Part shown: positions 52,674 to 60,860 of the stretch, in pieces
Position numbering within the stretch: position 1 is the stretch's first letter
How the letters are laid out: each line of letters opens with the position of its first letter
Assembly (NCBI RefSeq): GCF_042681825.1
Contig: NZ_JBHUGH010000036.1
Span: 1 to 64,000 of the forward strand
Source of the DNA: Halodurantibacterium flavum
Lineage (GTDB): Bacteria > Pseudomonadota > Alphaproteobacteria > Rhodobacterales > Rhodobacteraceae
Direction: 5' to 3'
DNA: 64,000 bases
Position numbers and translations under genes: made by a program
Notes under the pieces: model-generated
What the model saw: only the letters and a program-made list of their open reading frames with translations
Told to the model about the DNA's origin: nothing
Database searches by the model: none

Positions 52674-53360
52674 ATGGCCGCTTCCGCGCTCTTGCTCACA
52701 AGACCCGAATGCCAGTCGCGCCGTTTCGCCGCTGGTCTCGAATGCGAGCGTGTCGTGATATCGCCTGTCATCCGGGTGGAACTGCGCGAGGCAGGGCCTT
52801 TGCCCCCGGATATTGCCGATATCATCTTTACCTCGGAAAATGCGATTGCCGGGGCGGGCGCGGGGCGCCGCGCCTGGTGTGTCGGCGACCGCACCGCTGC
52901 GGCCGCGCGCGCGGCAGGTTATGAAGCGCGGTCAGCCGGGGGTGACGCCGGGTCCCTGGTCGCGCTGATCCTGCAAGAGGCGGGCGACGGGCCGTTCCTG
53001 CATCTGCGTGGCGCGCACACGCGGGGCGATGTCGCGGCGAGGCTTCAGGCGGCCGGGCTGAATGTGGCGGAACGGGTGGTCTATGACCAGATCGCCCAGC
53101 CCCTGACGCCCGAGGCGCGGAGGCTGCTTGCCGAGCCGGGGCGTGTCGTGGTGCCCTTGTTCTCGCCGCGTTCGGCCGGGCTCCTGGCGGCGCAGCTGGG
53201 GGATGTGCAGGCGCGGCTGCTGCCGGTCGCGATCTCGGCGGCGACGGCGGCGGAATGGCGCAGCCTGCGGCCCGGGCCGGTGATCGTTTCCGAGGCGCCA
53301 GATGCCGCTGCAATGCGCGTGGCCTGTCAAAGCGCGCTTTCCGCCGGGGGCGCGCCTTGA
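52674..53360 (+). CDS. hemD: Uroporphyrinogen-III synthase
   Basis: 228 residues. The HemD family is poorly conserved but the pattern fits: LLLTRPECQSRRFA at the start, IIFTSENAIAGA, AWCVGDRTAAAAR, FLHLRGAHTRGD and VVPLFSPRSAGL. It cyclises hydroxymethylbilane to uroporphyrinogen III. Start chosen at 52674; an in-frame ATG at 52630 would add residues uncharacteristic of the family. The next two genes, mic60-like and hemY-like, form a widespread alphaproteobacterial cluster with hemD. Confidence 0.88.
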   Translation: MAASALLLTRPECQSRRFAAGLECERVVISPVIRVELREAGPLPPDIADIIFTSENAIAGAGAGRRAWCVGDRTAAAARAAGYEARSAGGDAGSLVALILQEAGDGPFLHLRGAHTRGDVAARLQAAGLNVAERVVYDQIAQPLTPEARRLLAEPGRVVVPLFSPRSAGLLAAQLGDVQARLLPVAISAATAAEWRSLRPGPVIVSEAPDAAAMRVACQSALSAGGAP

Positions 53361-53416
53361 GACGGGCGCCCAGCCGGGCTAAGTATGGGCAGGACAAGTG
53401 AGCAGGAGGACAGCGG

Positions 53417-54763
53417 GTGGCAAGCTCCGGCAAGGGCAAGCGCGGCGGCGCGGCAGGGACCAATGCGGCAGAGCCGGGACAGGCAGACACCCCCGAGCGG
53501 GAGCCCAGCGTCCCCGAAGCGCCCCAAATCCCGGAAACGCCCGGCGCGGAACCTTTGCCGACCGATCCGGCCGTGGCTGATCAGGAGGTGGCCGGCACCG
53601 CGCGGGCGGATCGGCCTTCCGTGAATGAACCCGATGCGGCCCCGGAGCCGGTTTCCACCGATATGCCAGCAGGGGCTGACGCCCCGCCCGATCTTTCCGC
53701 CCCACCGGTTCCAGAGCCCGAGACGCCGGCGCTGGAGATTCCCGCGCCCGATCTCTCGGAACCCGCCGAACCCGAAGCCGTGCCGGAAAAACCCGAGACG
53801 CCTGCGCCTGCCCCCGCACGGGAAGAGCGGCGACGCGGTGGCGTGTTCCTGCCGCTGCTCCTCGGCGGGGCGATCAGCGCCGCTGCGGGCTTTGCCGCTG
53901 CGTTTTTCCTGTTGCAGCAGGGTCAGGGTGCGGATGACGATGCAATCCTTGCGGCGATCAACGCACAGGCTGACCGGCTTGGCGCCTTGGAGGCGCAGCT
54001 TGCCGCGCCGCCGGAGGCGACGGTCGATCTTTCGCCGCTGGCGGACGGGCAGCAGGCCTTGCTCGATCAGTTCGCGGCGCTGGAACAGCGCATGTCCGAG
54101 CTTGAGACGCGGCCCGATCCGGCGCCTGCCGATCTGTCTGCAGTTGAGGCAGAGCTTTCGGCCCTGCGCGCCCTGATCGCCGAAGTTCAGACCGATGACA
54201 GCGCGCTGGAGGCGCAGGAGGCCGCCCGCGCCGAGGCGGAAGCGGCTGCGGCCGAGGCCGCCCGGCTTGCCGAGGTGACGGCGCGGCGCGCCGCCCTTGC
54301 GCGGGTGCAGGCGGCGTTCGATGCCGGCACCGCCTATGAGGACGCCCTTCGGGATATCGGTCCCGCGGATGCGCTGCCCGAGCCGCTGGCGGCCAGCGCG
54401 GCGCAGGGTGTGCCGACCCTTGCAGCCCTGCGCGAAAGCTTCGTTTCCTCGGCCCGGGGCGCGCTTGCCGCGGCCCTGCCCGAGGCCGCGGGGGACGCGC
54501 CCCTGGACCGTTTCGCGGGATTTCTGCGGGGACAGGTCGCAATGCGCAGCCTCAGCCCGCGGGAAGGCGACGATCCCGACGCGATCCTCTCGCGGGCCGA
54601 GGCCGCGCTTGTCGCGGGTGATCTCGCGGCGGCGCTGGCCGAGGTCGAGACCCTGCCACCGGCCGGACGCGATGCGATGGCCGGCTGGGTGACGCAGGCC
54701 GAGGGGCGGCTGGCCGCCGAGCGCGCCCTTGCCGACCTTTCCCGCACGATCAACGACAACTGA
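53417..54763 (+). CDS. Mitofilin/Mic60-like inner-membrane protein
   Basis: 448 residues from a GTG with GGAGGACAGCGG upstream. Residues 1-138 are Pro/Glu-rich and disordered. A single membrane helix lies at about 143-165 (LPLLLGGAISAAAGFAAAFF). A long Ala/Glu-rich coiled coil follows (about 175-300), then a helical C-terminal mitofilin-like domain. The order of disordered tail, one helix, coiled coil and mitofilin domain, with hemD before and hemY after, matches bacterial Mic60, which shapes inner-membrane invaginations in alphaproteobacteria. Sequence identity to eukaryotic Mic60 is low and I infer this from layout and context. Confidence 0.8.
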   Translation: MASSGKGKRGGAAGTNAAEPGQADTPEREPSVPEAPQIPETPGAEPLPTDPAVADQEVAGTARADRPSVNEPDAAPEPVSTDMPAGADAPPDLSAPPVPEPETPALEIPAPDLSEPAEPEAVPEKPETPAPAPAREERRRGGVFLPLLLGGAISAAAGFAAAFFLLQQGQGADDDAILAAINAQADRLGALEAQLAAPPEATVDLSPLADGQQALLDQFAALEQRMSELETRPDPAPADLSAVEAELSALRALIAEVQTDDSALEAQEAARAEAEAAAAEAARLAEVTARRAALARVQAAFDAGTAYEDALRDIGPADALPEPLAASAAQGVPTLAALRESFVSSARGALAAALPEAAGDAPLDRFAGFLRGQVAMRSLSPREGDDPDAILSRAEAALVAGDLAAALAEVETLPPAGRDAMAGWVTQAEGRLAAERALADLSRTINDN

Positions 54764-54773
54764 GGACGTCGCC

Positions 54774-56270
54774 ATGCTCTGGTCTCTGGTCAAAATCGTG
54801 CTCTTCATCGCGCTGGTCGCGGGGCTTGGCTATGGCGCCTCGGTTCTGACCGAAACGCAGGACGGGTTGCGCATCGCCGTTGCCAATACCGAAATCACGC
54901 TCGGCCCGTTGCAGGCGGTGATCCTCGCTCTGCTGCTGATGCTCGCGCTATGGGTGCTGCTCCGCCTGGTCGGGCTGCTGGTGGCGACGCTGCGCTTTCT
55001 GAACGGGGATGAAACGGCGCTGTCGCGCTATTTCGACCGCAGCCGGGAACGGAAGGGTTTTGAGGCCCTGTCGGACGGGCTGATCGCGCTGGCGGGCGGC
55101 GAGGGGCGCGCGGCGCTGCGCAAGGCCGAGCGGGCGGAACGCTATTTGGGCAGGCCGGAGCTGACGCAGCTTGTGACAGCGCAGGCCGCCGAGATGATCG
55201 GCGACAGCCGCCGGGCCGAAGAGGCCTACAAGAACCTGCTCAAGGACGACCGGACGCGCTTTGTCGCCATTCGCGGGATCGTCAAGCAGCGGCTGGCCCA
55301 AGGGGATACTGCCACCGCGTTGCAACTGGCCCGCAAGGCCTTTGCGCTCAAGCCCCGGCATCTGGAAACGCAGGACCTGCTGCTGAAGCTGCAGGCGGAA
55401 CAGGGTGACTGGAAGGGCGCCCGCGAAACGCTGGGGGCCAAGGCAAAGGCCGGTGCACTGCCCAAGGACGTCTATCGCCGCCGCGACGCGGTCCTTGCCC
55501 TGCAAGAGGCGCGGGAGGTCTTTGCCGAAGGCAACAGCATCGAGGCGCGCGAGGCGGCGATTGCGGCCAACAAGCTTTCCCCCGATCTGATCCCTGCCGC
55601 CACGATGACGGCCCGCAGCTTCATCGCCGAGGGCAACAAGAAATACGCCGCCCGCGTCCTGCGCAAGGCATGGGAGGCGCGCCCCCATCCCGATCTGGCA
55701 GCGGCCTTCGCCGAGATCGAGCCGGAAGAGACCCCGGCCGCGCGCCTCAAGCGGTTCTCCACCCTGACCGCCCTGCGCCCGGAGCATGAGGAAACCCGCC
55801 TGCTGCTTGCCGAGCTCAACATCGCGGCCGAGGATTTCCCGGCCGCACGCCGGGCTGTCGGGCGGCTGGTGGAAACGCATCCGACGGCGCGCGTGCTGAC
55901 CATCATGGCCGCCATCGAGCGTGGCGAAGGTGCCGAGGACGCGATCGTCCGGGGCTGGCTGACCAAGGCCCTCACCGCGCCGAGGGGGCCGCAATGGACC
56001 TGCGACAGTTGCCACAACATCTATGCGCAGTGGGTGCCGATCTGCGAGAATTGCGGCGGTTTCGACACGCTGAACTGGTCCGAGCCGCCGGAGGGCGCCG
56101 GCCCCAGCGCCACGCAGACCGAAATGCTGCCGATCATCGTGGGCGCGCCCGCCGCACGTCCCGCGGCCGATATCGAGGGGGAAGCCGTGGCCCCGCCTGA
56201 CGCCCCTCCCTCCACCGCGCCCGATGCCCAGGAGGCCCCGGGACCGGAAGAGCGCAAAGTCGCAAATTAG
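54774..56270 (+). CDS. HemY-like TPR membrane protein with C-terminal zinc ribbon
   Basis: 498 residues. Two N-terminal membrane helices (about 2-25 and 43-66) precede TPR-like repeats with FDRSRERKGFEALSDGL and AEMIGDSRRAEEAYKNLL. This is the HemY_N family, once thought to act in haem synthesis; it is not the oxygen-dependent protoporphyrinogen oxidase also called HemY. A zinc-ribbon-like set C410-x-x-C413 and C424-x-x-C427 (WTCDSC and CENCGG) ends the folded part, reminiscent of LapB. The tail is acidic and Pro-rich. It follows the mic60-like gene by ten bases. Confidence 0.85.
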   Translation: MLWSLVKIVLFIALVAGLGYGASVLTETQDGLRIAVANTEITLGPLQAVILALLLMLALWVLLRLVGLLVATLRFLNGDETALSRYFDRSRERKGFEALSDGLIALAGGEGRAALRKAERAERYLGRPELTQLVTAQAAEMIGDSRRAEEAYKNLLKDDRTRFVAIRGIVKQRLAQGDTATALQLARKAFALKPRHLETQDLLLKLQAEQGDWKGARETLGAKAKAGALPKDVYRRRDAVLALQEAREVFAEGNSIEAREAAIAANKLSPDLIPAATMTARSFIAEGNKKYAARVLRKAWEARPHPDLAAAFAEIEPEETPAARLKRFSTLTALRPEHEETRLLLAELNIAAEDFPAARRAVGRLVETHPTARVLTIMAAIERGEGAEDAIVRGWLTKALTAPRGPQWTCDSCHNIYAQWVPICENCGGFDTLNWSEPPEGAGPSATQTEMLPIIVGAPAARPAADIEGEAVAPPDAPPSTAPDAQEAPGPEERKVAN

Positions 56271-56383
56271 GGCTACACACCCGCCGGCGATGGTGCTAAG
56301 AGGCGCCGCATATGGGCGGCCTGTGCCCGCGTCCCGACCCTGTTCGACAGGTAAGGGGCAAAGCCTTGGCCGCCAGATCGGTT

Positions 56384-56459
56384 GCCGCAGTAGCTCAGAT
56401 GGTAGAGCAACGCATTCGTAATGCGTGGGTCGGGGGTTCGAGTCCCTTCTGCGGCACCA
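56384..56459 (+). tRNA. tRNA-Thr (CGT anticodon)
   Basis: 76 bases including the encoded CCA (56457-56459). The acceptor stem GCCGCAG/CTGCGGC pairs perfectly, the anticodon arm ACGCA-TTCGTAA-TGCGT is complete with anticodon CGT at 56417-56419 (reads ACG), and the T-arm carries GGTTCGAGTCC. It follows hemY by 113 bases. Confidence 0.95.
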
Positions 56460-56867
56460 TTTCACCCTTTAACGCGATTTCACGAGCCTCCCGGCACCGC
56501 TTTATCGAATAGATAAAGTAAAGCGTTAGTTCCTCACTCTACGAGAGCCGGTGCGTCCCAACACCTGCCGGTATTATTGATGGTATAAAGCCGGGCGATA
56601 CCATCAGCCAATGGGGACGCGCCACCGCACGCATCGGGCTGATCGGACAGTCCGGCTCTCGCCCTGTTCCTTGCTGTTCCTGCATGGCCATGCTTGTCCG
56701 TATCCGGACCCTCGGCAGGATTGTTTCCTTGCGGCGTGCCGCTTTGCCACTGGCTGACGTCGAGAAGCAGAGGGCGAAATATCGGACCTGGCAACGCGCC
56801 GGTCGAGCCGAAAGACGAATCCGCGCCGGCGCCCCTGCGCCGCGATATCCCCATCGTTCCGGAAAAG
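56460..56867. other. 408-base spacer between two tRNA genes, no clear gene
   Basis: Open frames here are mostly tRNA shadows or carry coding-unlike residues, and none has a ribosome site. One AT-rich inverted repeat (CTTTATC at 56500-56506 with GATAAAG at 56512-56518) lies 41 bases past tRNA-Thr and could be its terminator. I looked for a copy of the tRNA-Thr or tRNA-Lys 3' end that would mark an attachment site and saw none. No integrase motif was recognised. Confidence 0.6.
56500..56518 (+). terminator. Possible hairpin downstream of tRNA-Thr
   Basis: A 7-base AT-rich stem, CTTTATC/GATAAAG, around GAATA. Weak stem and no T-run follow, so it is only a candidate. Confidence 0.3.
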
Positions 56868-56943
56868 TGGTGAGCCCGACAGGATTCGAACCTGTGACCC
56901 ACTGATTAAAAGTCAGTTGCTCTACCAACTGAGCTACGGGCCC
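56868..56943 (-). tRNA. tRNA-Lys (TTT anticodon)
   Basis: 76 bases on the minus strand with encoded CCA (56868-56870). The acceptor GGGCCCG pairs with CGGGCTC with one G-T wobble, and the anticodon loop CTTTTAA has TTT at 56908-56910 (reads AAA and AAG). It is convergent with tRNA-Thr across a 408-base spacer, and divergent from dapF. Confidence 0.95.
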
Positions 56944-57049
56944 ACACTGCGGCGCTAACTAGAAAGATCGCGGGGCGGGGTCAAGAGGAAAACCGGAAGA
57001 AAGTGACTCGGCTCTGGCAAATAATTGCGGGTGGGAATATATCGCGCGG

Positions 57050-57889
57050 ATGGACCGGAACCTTGGCACCCCCGGCCTTGCCTTCATGAAAATGCATGGG
57101 CTGGGCAATGATTTCGTCGTGATCGACCGGCGCGCGGGCGGCCCGGCCGTGACGCCGGCGCTTGCGCGCGCGCTGGGAGACCGTCACCGCGGTGTGGGCT
57201 TTGACCAGCTTGCGGTGATCGACCGGGATGCGGATGCCGATGCTGCGCTGACCTTTTTCAACGCCGACGGCTCGCTGTCATCCGCCTGCGGCAACGCCAC
57301 ACGCTGCATCGCGCGGTTTCTGATGGATGAAACCGGCAGCCAGGCCCTCCGCCTTCGGACGGAACGGGGGGTGCTGATCGCCGAGGATGCCGGGGGCGGC
57401 CTCACCCGCGTCAACATGGGCGTGCCGCTGCTGGCCTGGGATCAGGTTCCGCTGGCGCAAGCGATGGACACGCTGCACCTGCCGATCGCCGGTGACCCTG
57501 TTGCGACCGGGATGGGCAACCCGCATTGCACCTTCTTCGTCGAGGATGCAGAGGCGGTCGATCTTGAGCGTCTTGGCCCCGAATACGAACATCACCCGCT
57601 TTACCCGCAGCGCACGAATGTGGAATTCGTCCAGGTGCTTTCGCGTGATGAAATCCGGCTGCGCATATGGGAACGCGGAACGGGGATCACCCTTGCCTCG
57701 GGTTCATGTTCCTGCGCGGCGGCGGTTGCCGCGGCCCGGCGCGGGCTGACCGGGCGTCGCGTGACCGTCCGTGTGGATGGCGGTGTGCTGGAGATCGACT
57801 GGCGCGAGGATGGCGTCTGGATGACCGGACCGACTGCCCATGTCTTTGACGGCACGCTTTCCGTAGCCTGGCTGGAGACGCTCGGATGA
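57050..57889 (+). CDS. dapF: Diaminopimelate epimerase
   Basis: 279 residues. It interconverts LL- and meso-diaminopimelate for lysine and peptidoglycan synthesis. FMKMHGLGNDFVVID opens the first domain. The catalytic pair is Cys80 in NADGSLSSACGNATRC and Cys222 in SGSCSCAAAVAA; an additional nearby Cys220 is unusual next to the common CGTGAC motif. The ATG at 57050 lacks a strong ribosome site and a slightly later start is possible. Its stop overlaps the mtaB ATG by four bases. Confidence 0.92.
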   Translation: MDRNLGTPGLAFMKMHGLGNDFVVIDRRAGGPAVTPALARALGDRHRGVGFDQLAVIDRDADADAALTFFNADGSLSSACGNATRCIARFLMDETGSQALRLRTERGVLIAEDAGGGLTRVNMGVPLLAWDQVPLAQAMDTLHLPIAGDPVATGMGNPHCTFFVEDAEAVDLERLGPEYEHHPLYPQRTNVEFVQVLSRDEIRLRIWERGTGITLASGSCSCAAAVAAARRGLTGRRVTVRVDGGVLEIDWREDGVWMTGPTAHVFDGTLSVAWLETLG

Positions 57890-59157
57890 CCCGGCCTGTT
57901 GCACCGCCGCTCTTTGCCACGCTCGGCTGCCGGTTGAACGCCTATGAGACCGAGGCGATGAAGGAACTGGCCGCAGGTGCCGGGATGGGCAACGCGGTCG
58001 TGGTCAATACCTGCGCCGTCACCGCCGAGGCTGTGCGCAAGGCGCGTCAGGAAATCCGCCGCCTACGCCGGGAAAACCCCGATGCGACACTGATCGTCAC
58101 GGGCTGCGCCGCGCAGACCGAGCCCGAGACCTTTGCCGCCATGCCCGAGGTCGACCGGGTGATCGGCAATCACGAAAAGATGCAGCCCGATACCTGGTCC
58201 CGCATGGCGCGACCGGCCGATTTCATCGGCGAGACCGAGCGCGTTCAGGTGGATGACATCATGTCGGTGCGCGAGACGGCGGGCCACCTGATCGACGGGT
58301 TCGGCACGCGATCCCGCGCCTATGTTCAGGTGCAGAACGGGTGCGACCATCGCTGCACCTTCTGCATCATTCCCTATGGCCGGGGAAATTCGCGGTCGGT
58401 TCCGGCCGGGGTGGTGGTGGAACAGATCAAGCGGCTGGTCGGCTCGGGCTATCGCGAGGTTGTCCTGACCGGGGTGGACCTGACGAGCTGGGGCGCCGAC
58501 CTGCCGATGGCGCCGAAGCTGGGCGACCTGGTGATGCGCATCCTGAAACTCGTGCCCGATCTGGAGCGGCTGCGGATTTCCTCGATCGACTCGATCGAGG
58601 TGGACCCGGCCCTGATGGAGGCGATCGCGACCGAGAGCCGGCTGATGCCGCATCTGCATCTCTCGCTTCAGGCTGGCGACGACATGATCCTCAAGCGGAT
58701 GAAGCGCCGCCACCTGCGCGACGATGCCATCCGGTTCTGTCAGGAGGCGCGCCGCCTGCGGCCCGACATGGTCTTCGGTGCCGACATCATCGCCGGATTT
58801 CCGACCGAGACCGAGGCGATGTTTGAAAATTCGCTGCGGCTGGTCGAGGAATGCGGGCTGACCTGGCTGCATGTGTTCCCCTATTCGCCGCGCAAGGGAA
58901 CGCCCGCGGCACGAATGCCTGCCGTCCCCGGCCCGGCGATCCGCGACCGTGCAGCGCGGCTGCGCGCCCTGGGGGATGTGCAGGTCGCGCGCCATCTGGC
59001 CGCACAGCAGGGGGCGGATCACCACATTCTGATGGAGGCCCCCCGCATGGGCCGCACCGCGCAATTCGCGGAGGTGAGCTTTGATCGCGACCAGCCAGTG
59101 GGCCAGATCGTGCGCGCCCGGATCACCGGCATGGCCGGTCATCAACTGCTGGCCTGA
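57886..59157 (+). CDS. mtaB: tRNA ms2t6A methylthiotransferase MtaB
   Basis: 423 residues. UPF0004 N-terminal domain with cluster cysteines in LGCRLN, NTCAVT and TGCAAQ, then a radical-SAM core with GCDHRCTFCIIPYGRG, and a C-terminal TRAM-like domain. It adds a methylthio group to t6A37 of ANN-decoding tRNAs, the product of the TsaB-E pathway, two members of which are in this window. Confidence 0.93.
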   Translation: MTRPVAPPLFATLGCRLNAYETEAMKELAAGAGMGNAVVVNTCAVTAEAVRKARQEIRRLRRENPDATLIVTGCAAQTEPETFAAMPEVDRVIGNHEKMQPDTWSRMARPADFIGETERVQVDDIMSVRETAGHLIDGFGTRSRAYVQVQNGCDHRCTFCIIPYGRGNSRSVPAGVVVEQIKRLVGSGYREVVLTGVDLTSWGADLPMAPKLGDLVMRILKLVPDLERLRISSIDSIEVDPALMEAIATESRLMPHLHLSLQAGDDMILKRMKRRHLRDDAIRFCQEARRLRPDMVFGADIIAGFPTETEAMFENSLRLVEECGLTWLHVFPYSPRKGTPAARMPAVPGPAIRDRAARLRALGDVQVARHLAAQQGADHHILMEAPRMGRTAQFAEVSFDRDQPVGQIVRARITGMAGHQLLA

Positions 59158-59166
59158 GGCGCGGGA

Positions 59167-60270
59167 ATGATCCTCTTTGATCGAGGTCCGGGCGGGGGGG
59201 CGGCCTGTTTCGGGAACCCGCGTGATCTCATCATCGCGGACCATCCGGATCAGGTGCCGGCCGCCTTTGAGGCGATGGTGGCGGCGCAGGCAGGGGGGCA
59301 CTGGCTGGCCGGATATGCGTCCTATGAGCTTGGCTATGTGATGGAACCCCGCCTGCGCCCGCTTTTGCCCCCGGATCGGGACGTGCCGCTGCTGGCCTTT
59401 GAGGTGCATGACGCCCCCCATGCGGCGGCGAGCCCTGCGCCGGGGCATGTGTCGCTGTCGGACCTGCATCCCGACTGGACGGCTGCCGGATATGAGACAG
59501 CGTTCCGGCGGCTGGCGGGGTATATCGCGGCGGGCGACTGCTATCAGGTCAACCTGACGATGCCGCTGCGGGGCAGGGCCATGGGGGCAGCCCCGGACCT
59601 CTACGCGGCGCTTTGTGCGCGGCAGGCGGTCGGCCACGGCGCCTATGTCGATCTGGGGATCGGGCCGGTGATCCTGTCCCGGTCGCCGGAGCTATTCTTT
59701 CGCATCAGGGGAAACCGGATCGAGACGGCGCCGATGAAGGGCACCATCCCGCGTGACCCGGACCCGGCACGCGATGCGGACCTGCGCGCCCGGCTTGCGG
59801 GCAGCCCGAAGGACCGGGCGGAAAACCTGATGATCGTCGACCTGCTGCGCAACGATATCAGCCGCATCTGCAAGGTCGGCTCGGTGCAGGTACCCGCGCT
59901 TTATGCGGTCGAGAGCTACGCAACCGTCCATCAGATGATTTCGCGCGTGGAGGGGGAGCTTTTGCCGGGCTGGGACATCCCGGGCCTCTTTCAGGCGCTT
60001 TTCCCCTGCGGTTCGGTGACCGGCGCCCCCAAGATCCGCGCGATGGAGATCATCCGCGAACTGGAGCCTGCGCCGCGCGGCGTCTATTGCGGTGCCATCG
60101 GCTGGATTGCGCCCGGCGGCGATGCGGAATTCAACGTGGCCATCCGCACCCTGTCGCTTTATCCCGGGGGTGAGGTCGTGCTGAACGTGGGCGGCGGCGT
60201 CGTGCAGGATTCGACCGCCGTCGGCGAGTATGAGGAAGCGTTGTGGAAAGCCCGTTTCGCCCGGATCTGA
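59167..60270 (+). CDS. pabB: Aminodeoxychorismate synthase component I
   Basis: 367 residues. A chorismate-binding enzyme with the catalytic Lys in PMKGTIPRDPDP, plus RSPELFFR, the LMIVDLLRNDIS segment and PCGSVTGAPKIRAMEII. It makes 4-amino-4-deoxychorismate for folate. It is shorter than E. coli PabB because the N-terminal region is reduced, as in other alphaproteobacteria. Its end overlaps the pabC-like gene by 28 bases. Confidence 0.9.
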   Translation: MILFDRGPGGGAACFGNPRDLIIADHPDQVPAAFEAMVAAQAGGHWLAGYASYELGYVMEPRLRPLLPPDRDVPLLAFEVHDAPHAAASPAPGHVSLSDLHPDWTAAGYETAFRRLAGYIAAGDCYQVNLTMPLRGRAMGAAPDLYAALCARQAVGHGAYVDLGIGPVILSRSPELFFRIRGNRIETAPMKGTIPRDPDPARDADLRARLAGSPKDRAENLMIVDLLRNDISRICKVGSVQVPALYAVESYATVHQMISRVEGELLPGWDIPGLFQALFPCGSVTGAPKIRAMEIIRELEPAPRGVYCGAIGWIAPGGDAEFNVAIRTLSLYPGGEVVLNVGGGVVQDSTAVGEYEEALWKARFARI

Positions 60271-60860
60271 CGCCGGATTTCCGAGTCATCGAGACATTCG
60301 GCTGGGACGGCAAGCGGCACCCCCGTCTTTCACGGCATGAGGCGCGGGCGCGCGAGACCTGTGCGCAGCTTGGCATCCCCTTTGTCGGCCTCGATCCGCC
60401 GCGCCCTGGCCACCCGGCGCGTATCCGCATCGCCATTGCGCCCGACGGAACGGCCGAGGCCACTGTCACGCCGCTGACGCCGGCGCCGGATCGCTGGCGG
60501 GTGGCTGTCGCGGCCGAGCGGCTGGAGGCAGCCGATCCGTGGCTGCGGATCAAGACCACACGGCGCGGCCTTTACGACCGGGCGCGCGCCGGGATGGCGC
60601 CGGGTGTGGACGAGCTGATCTTTCTGAACGAACGGGATGAGGTCTGCGAGGGCACCATCACCAACCTCTTTTTCGACCGGGGACAGGGGTTGCGGACCCC
60701 GCCGATCACCTCGGGGCTGCTGCCCGGCGTGCTGCGCGCCGAATTGCTGGACCAAGGCTGCAAGACCGAGGTTCTCCCGGCCCACGATCTGGCGAAGGTG
60801 CGCCTGTGGATGGGGAATTCGCTGCGCGGGCTGATCCCCGCGCAGCTGATCCTGTCCTAG
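60243..60860 (+). CDS. pabC: Class IV aminotransferase, aminodeoxychorismate lyase-like
   Basis: 205 residues from a GTG inside the pabB 3' end. The PLP-binding Lys lies in RIKTTRRGLYDRA (about 100-112), followed by DELIFLNERDEVCEGTITNLFF and TSGLLPGVLRAELL, typical of the fold. It is shorter than usual class IV enzymes, and a PabC role is inferred from coupling to pabB. Its TAG stop shares the CTAG tetranucleotide with the ileS stop on the opposite strand. Confidence 0.82.
   Translation: MESPFRPDLTPDFRVIETFGWDGKRHPRLSRHEARARETCAQLGIPFVGLDPPRPGHPARIRIAIAPDGTAEATVTPLTPAPDRWRVAVAAERLEAADPWLRIKTTRRGLYDRARAGMAPGVDELIFLNERDEVCEGTITNLFFDRGQGLRTPPITSGLLPGVLRAELLDQGCKTEVLPAHDLAKVRLWMGNSLRGLIPAQLILS

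Noticed and set aside
54774..56270. Protoporphyrinogen oxidase (the other HemY)
   Set aside because: No FAD-binding GxGxxG motif. The protein has two membrane helices, TPR repeats and a zinc ribbon instead.
56539..56928. 129-codon minus-strand frame across tRNA-Lys
   Set aside because: Its N terminus is a translation of the tRNA gene itself, and the rest matches no family and has no ribosome site.
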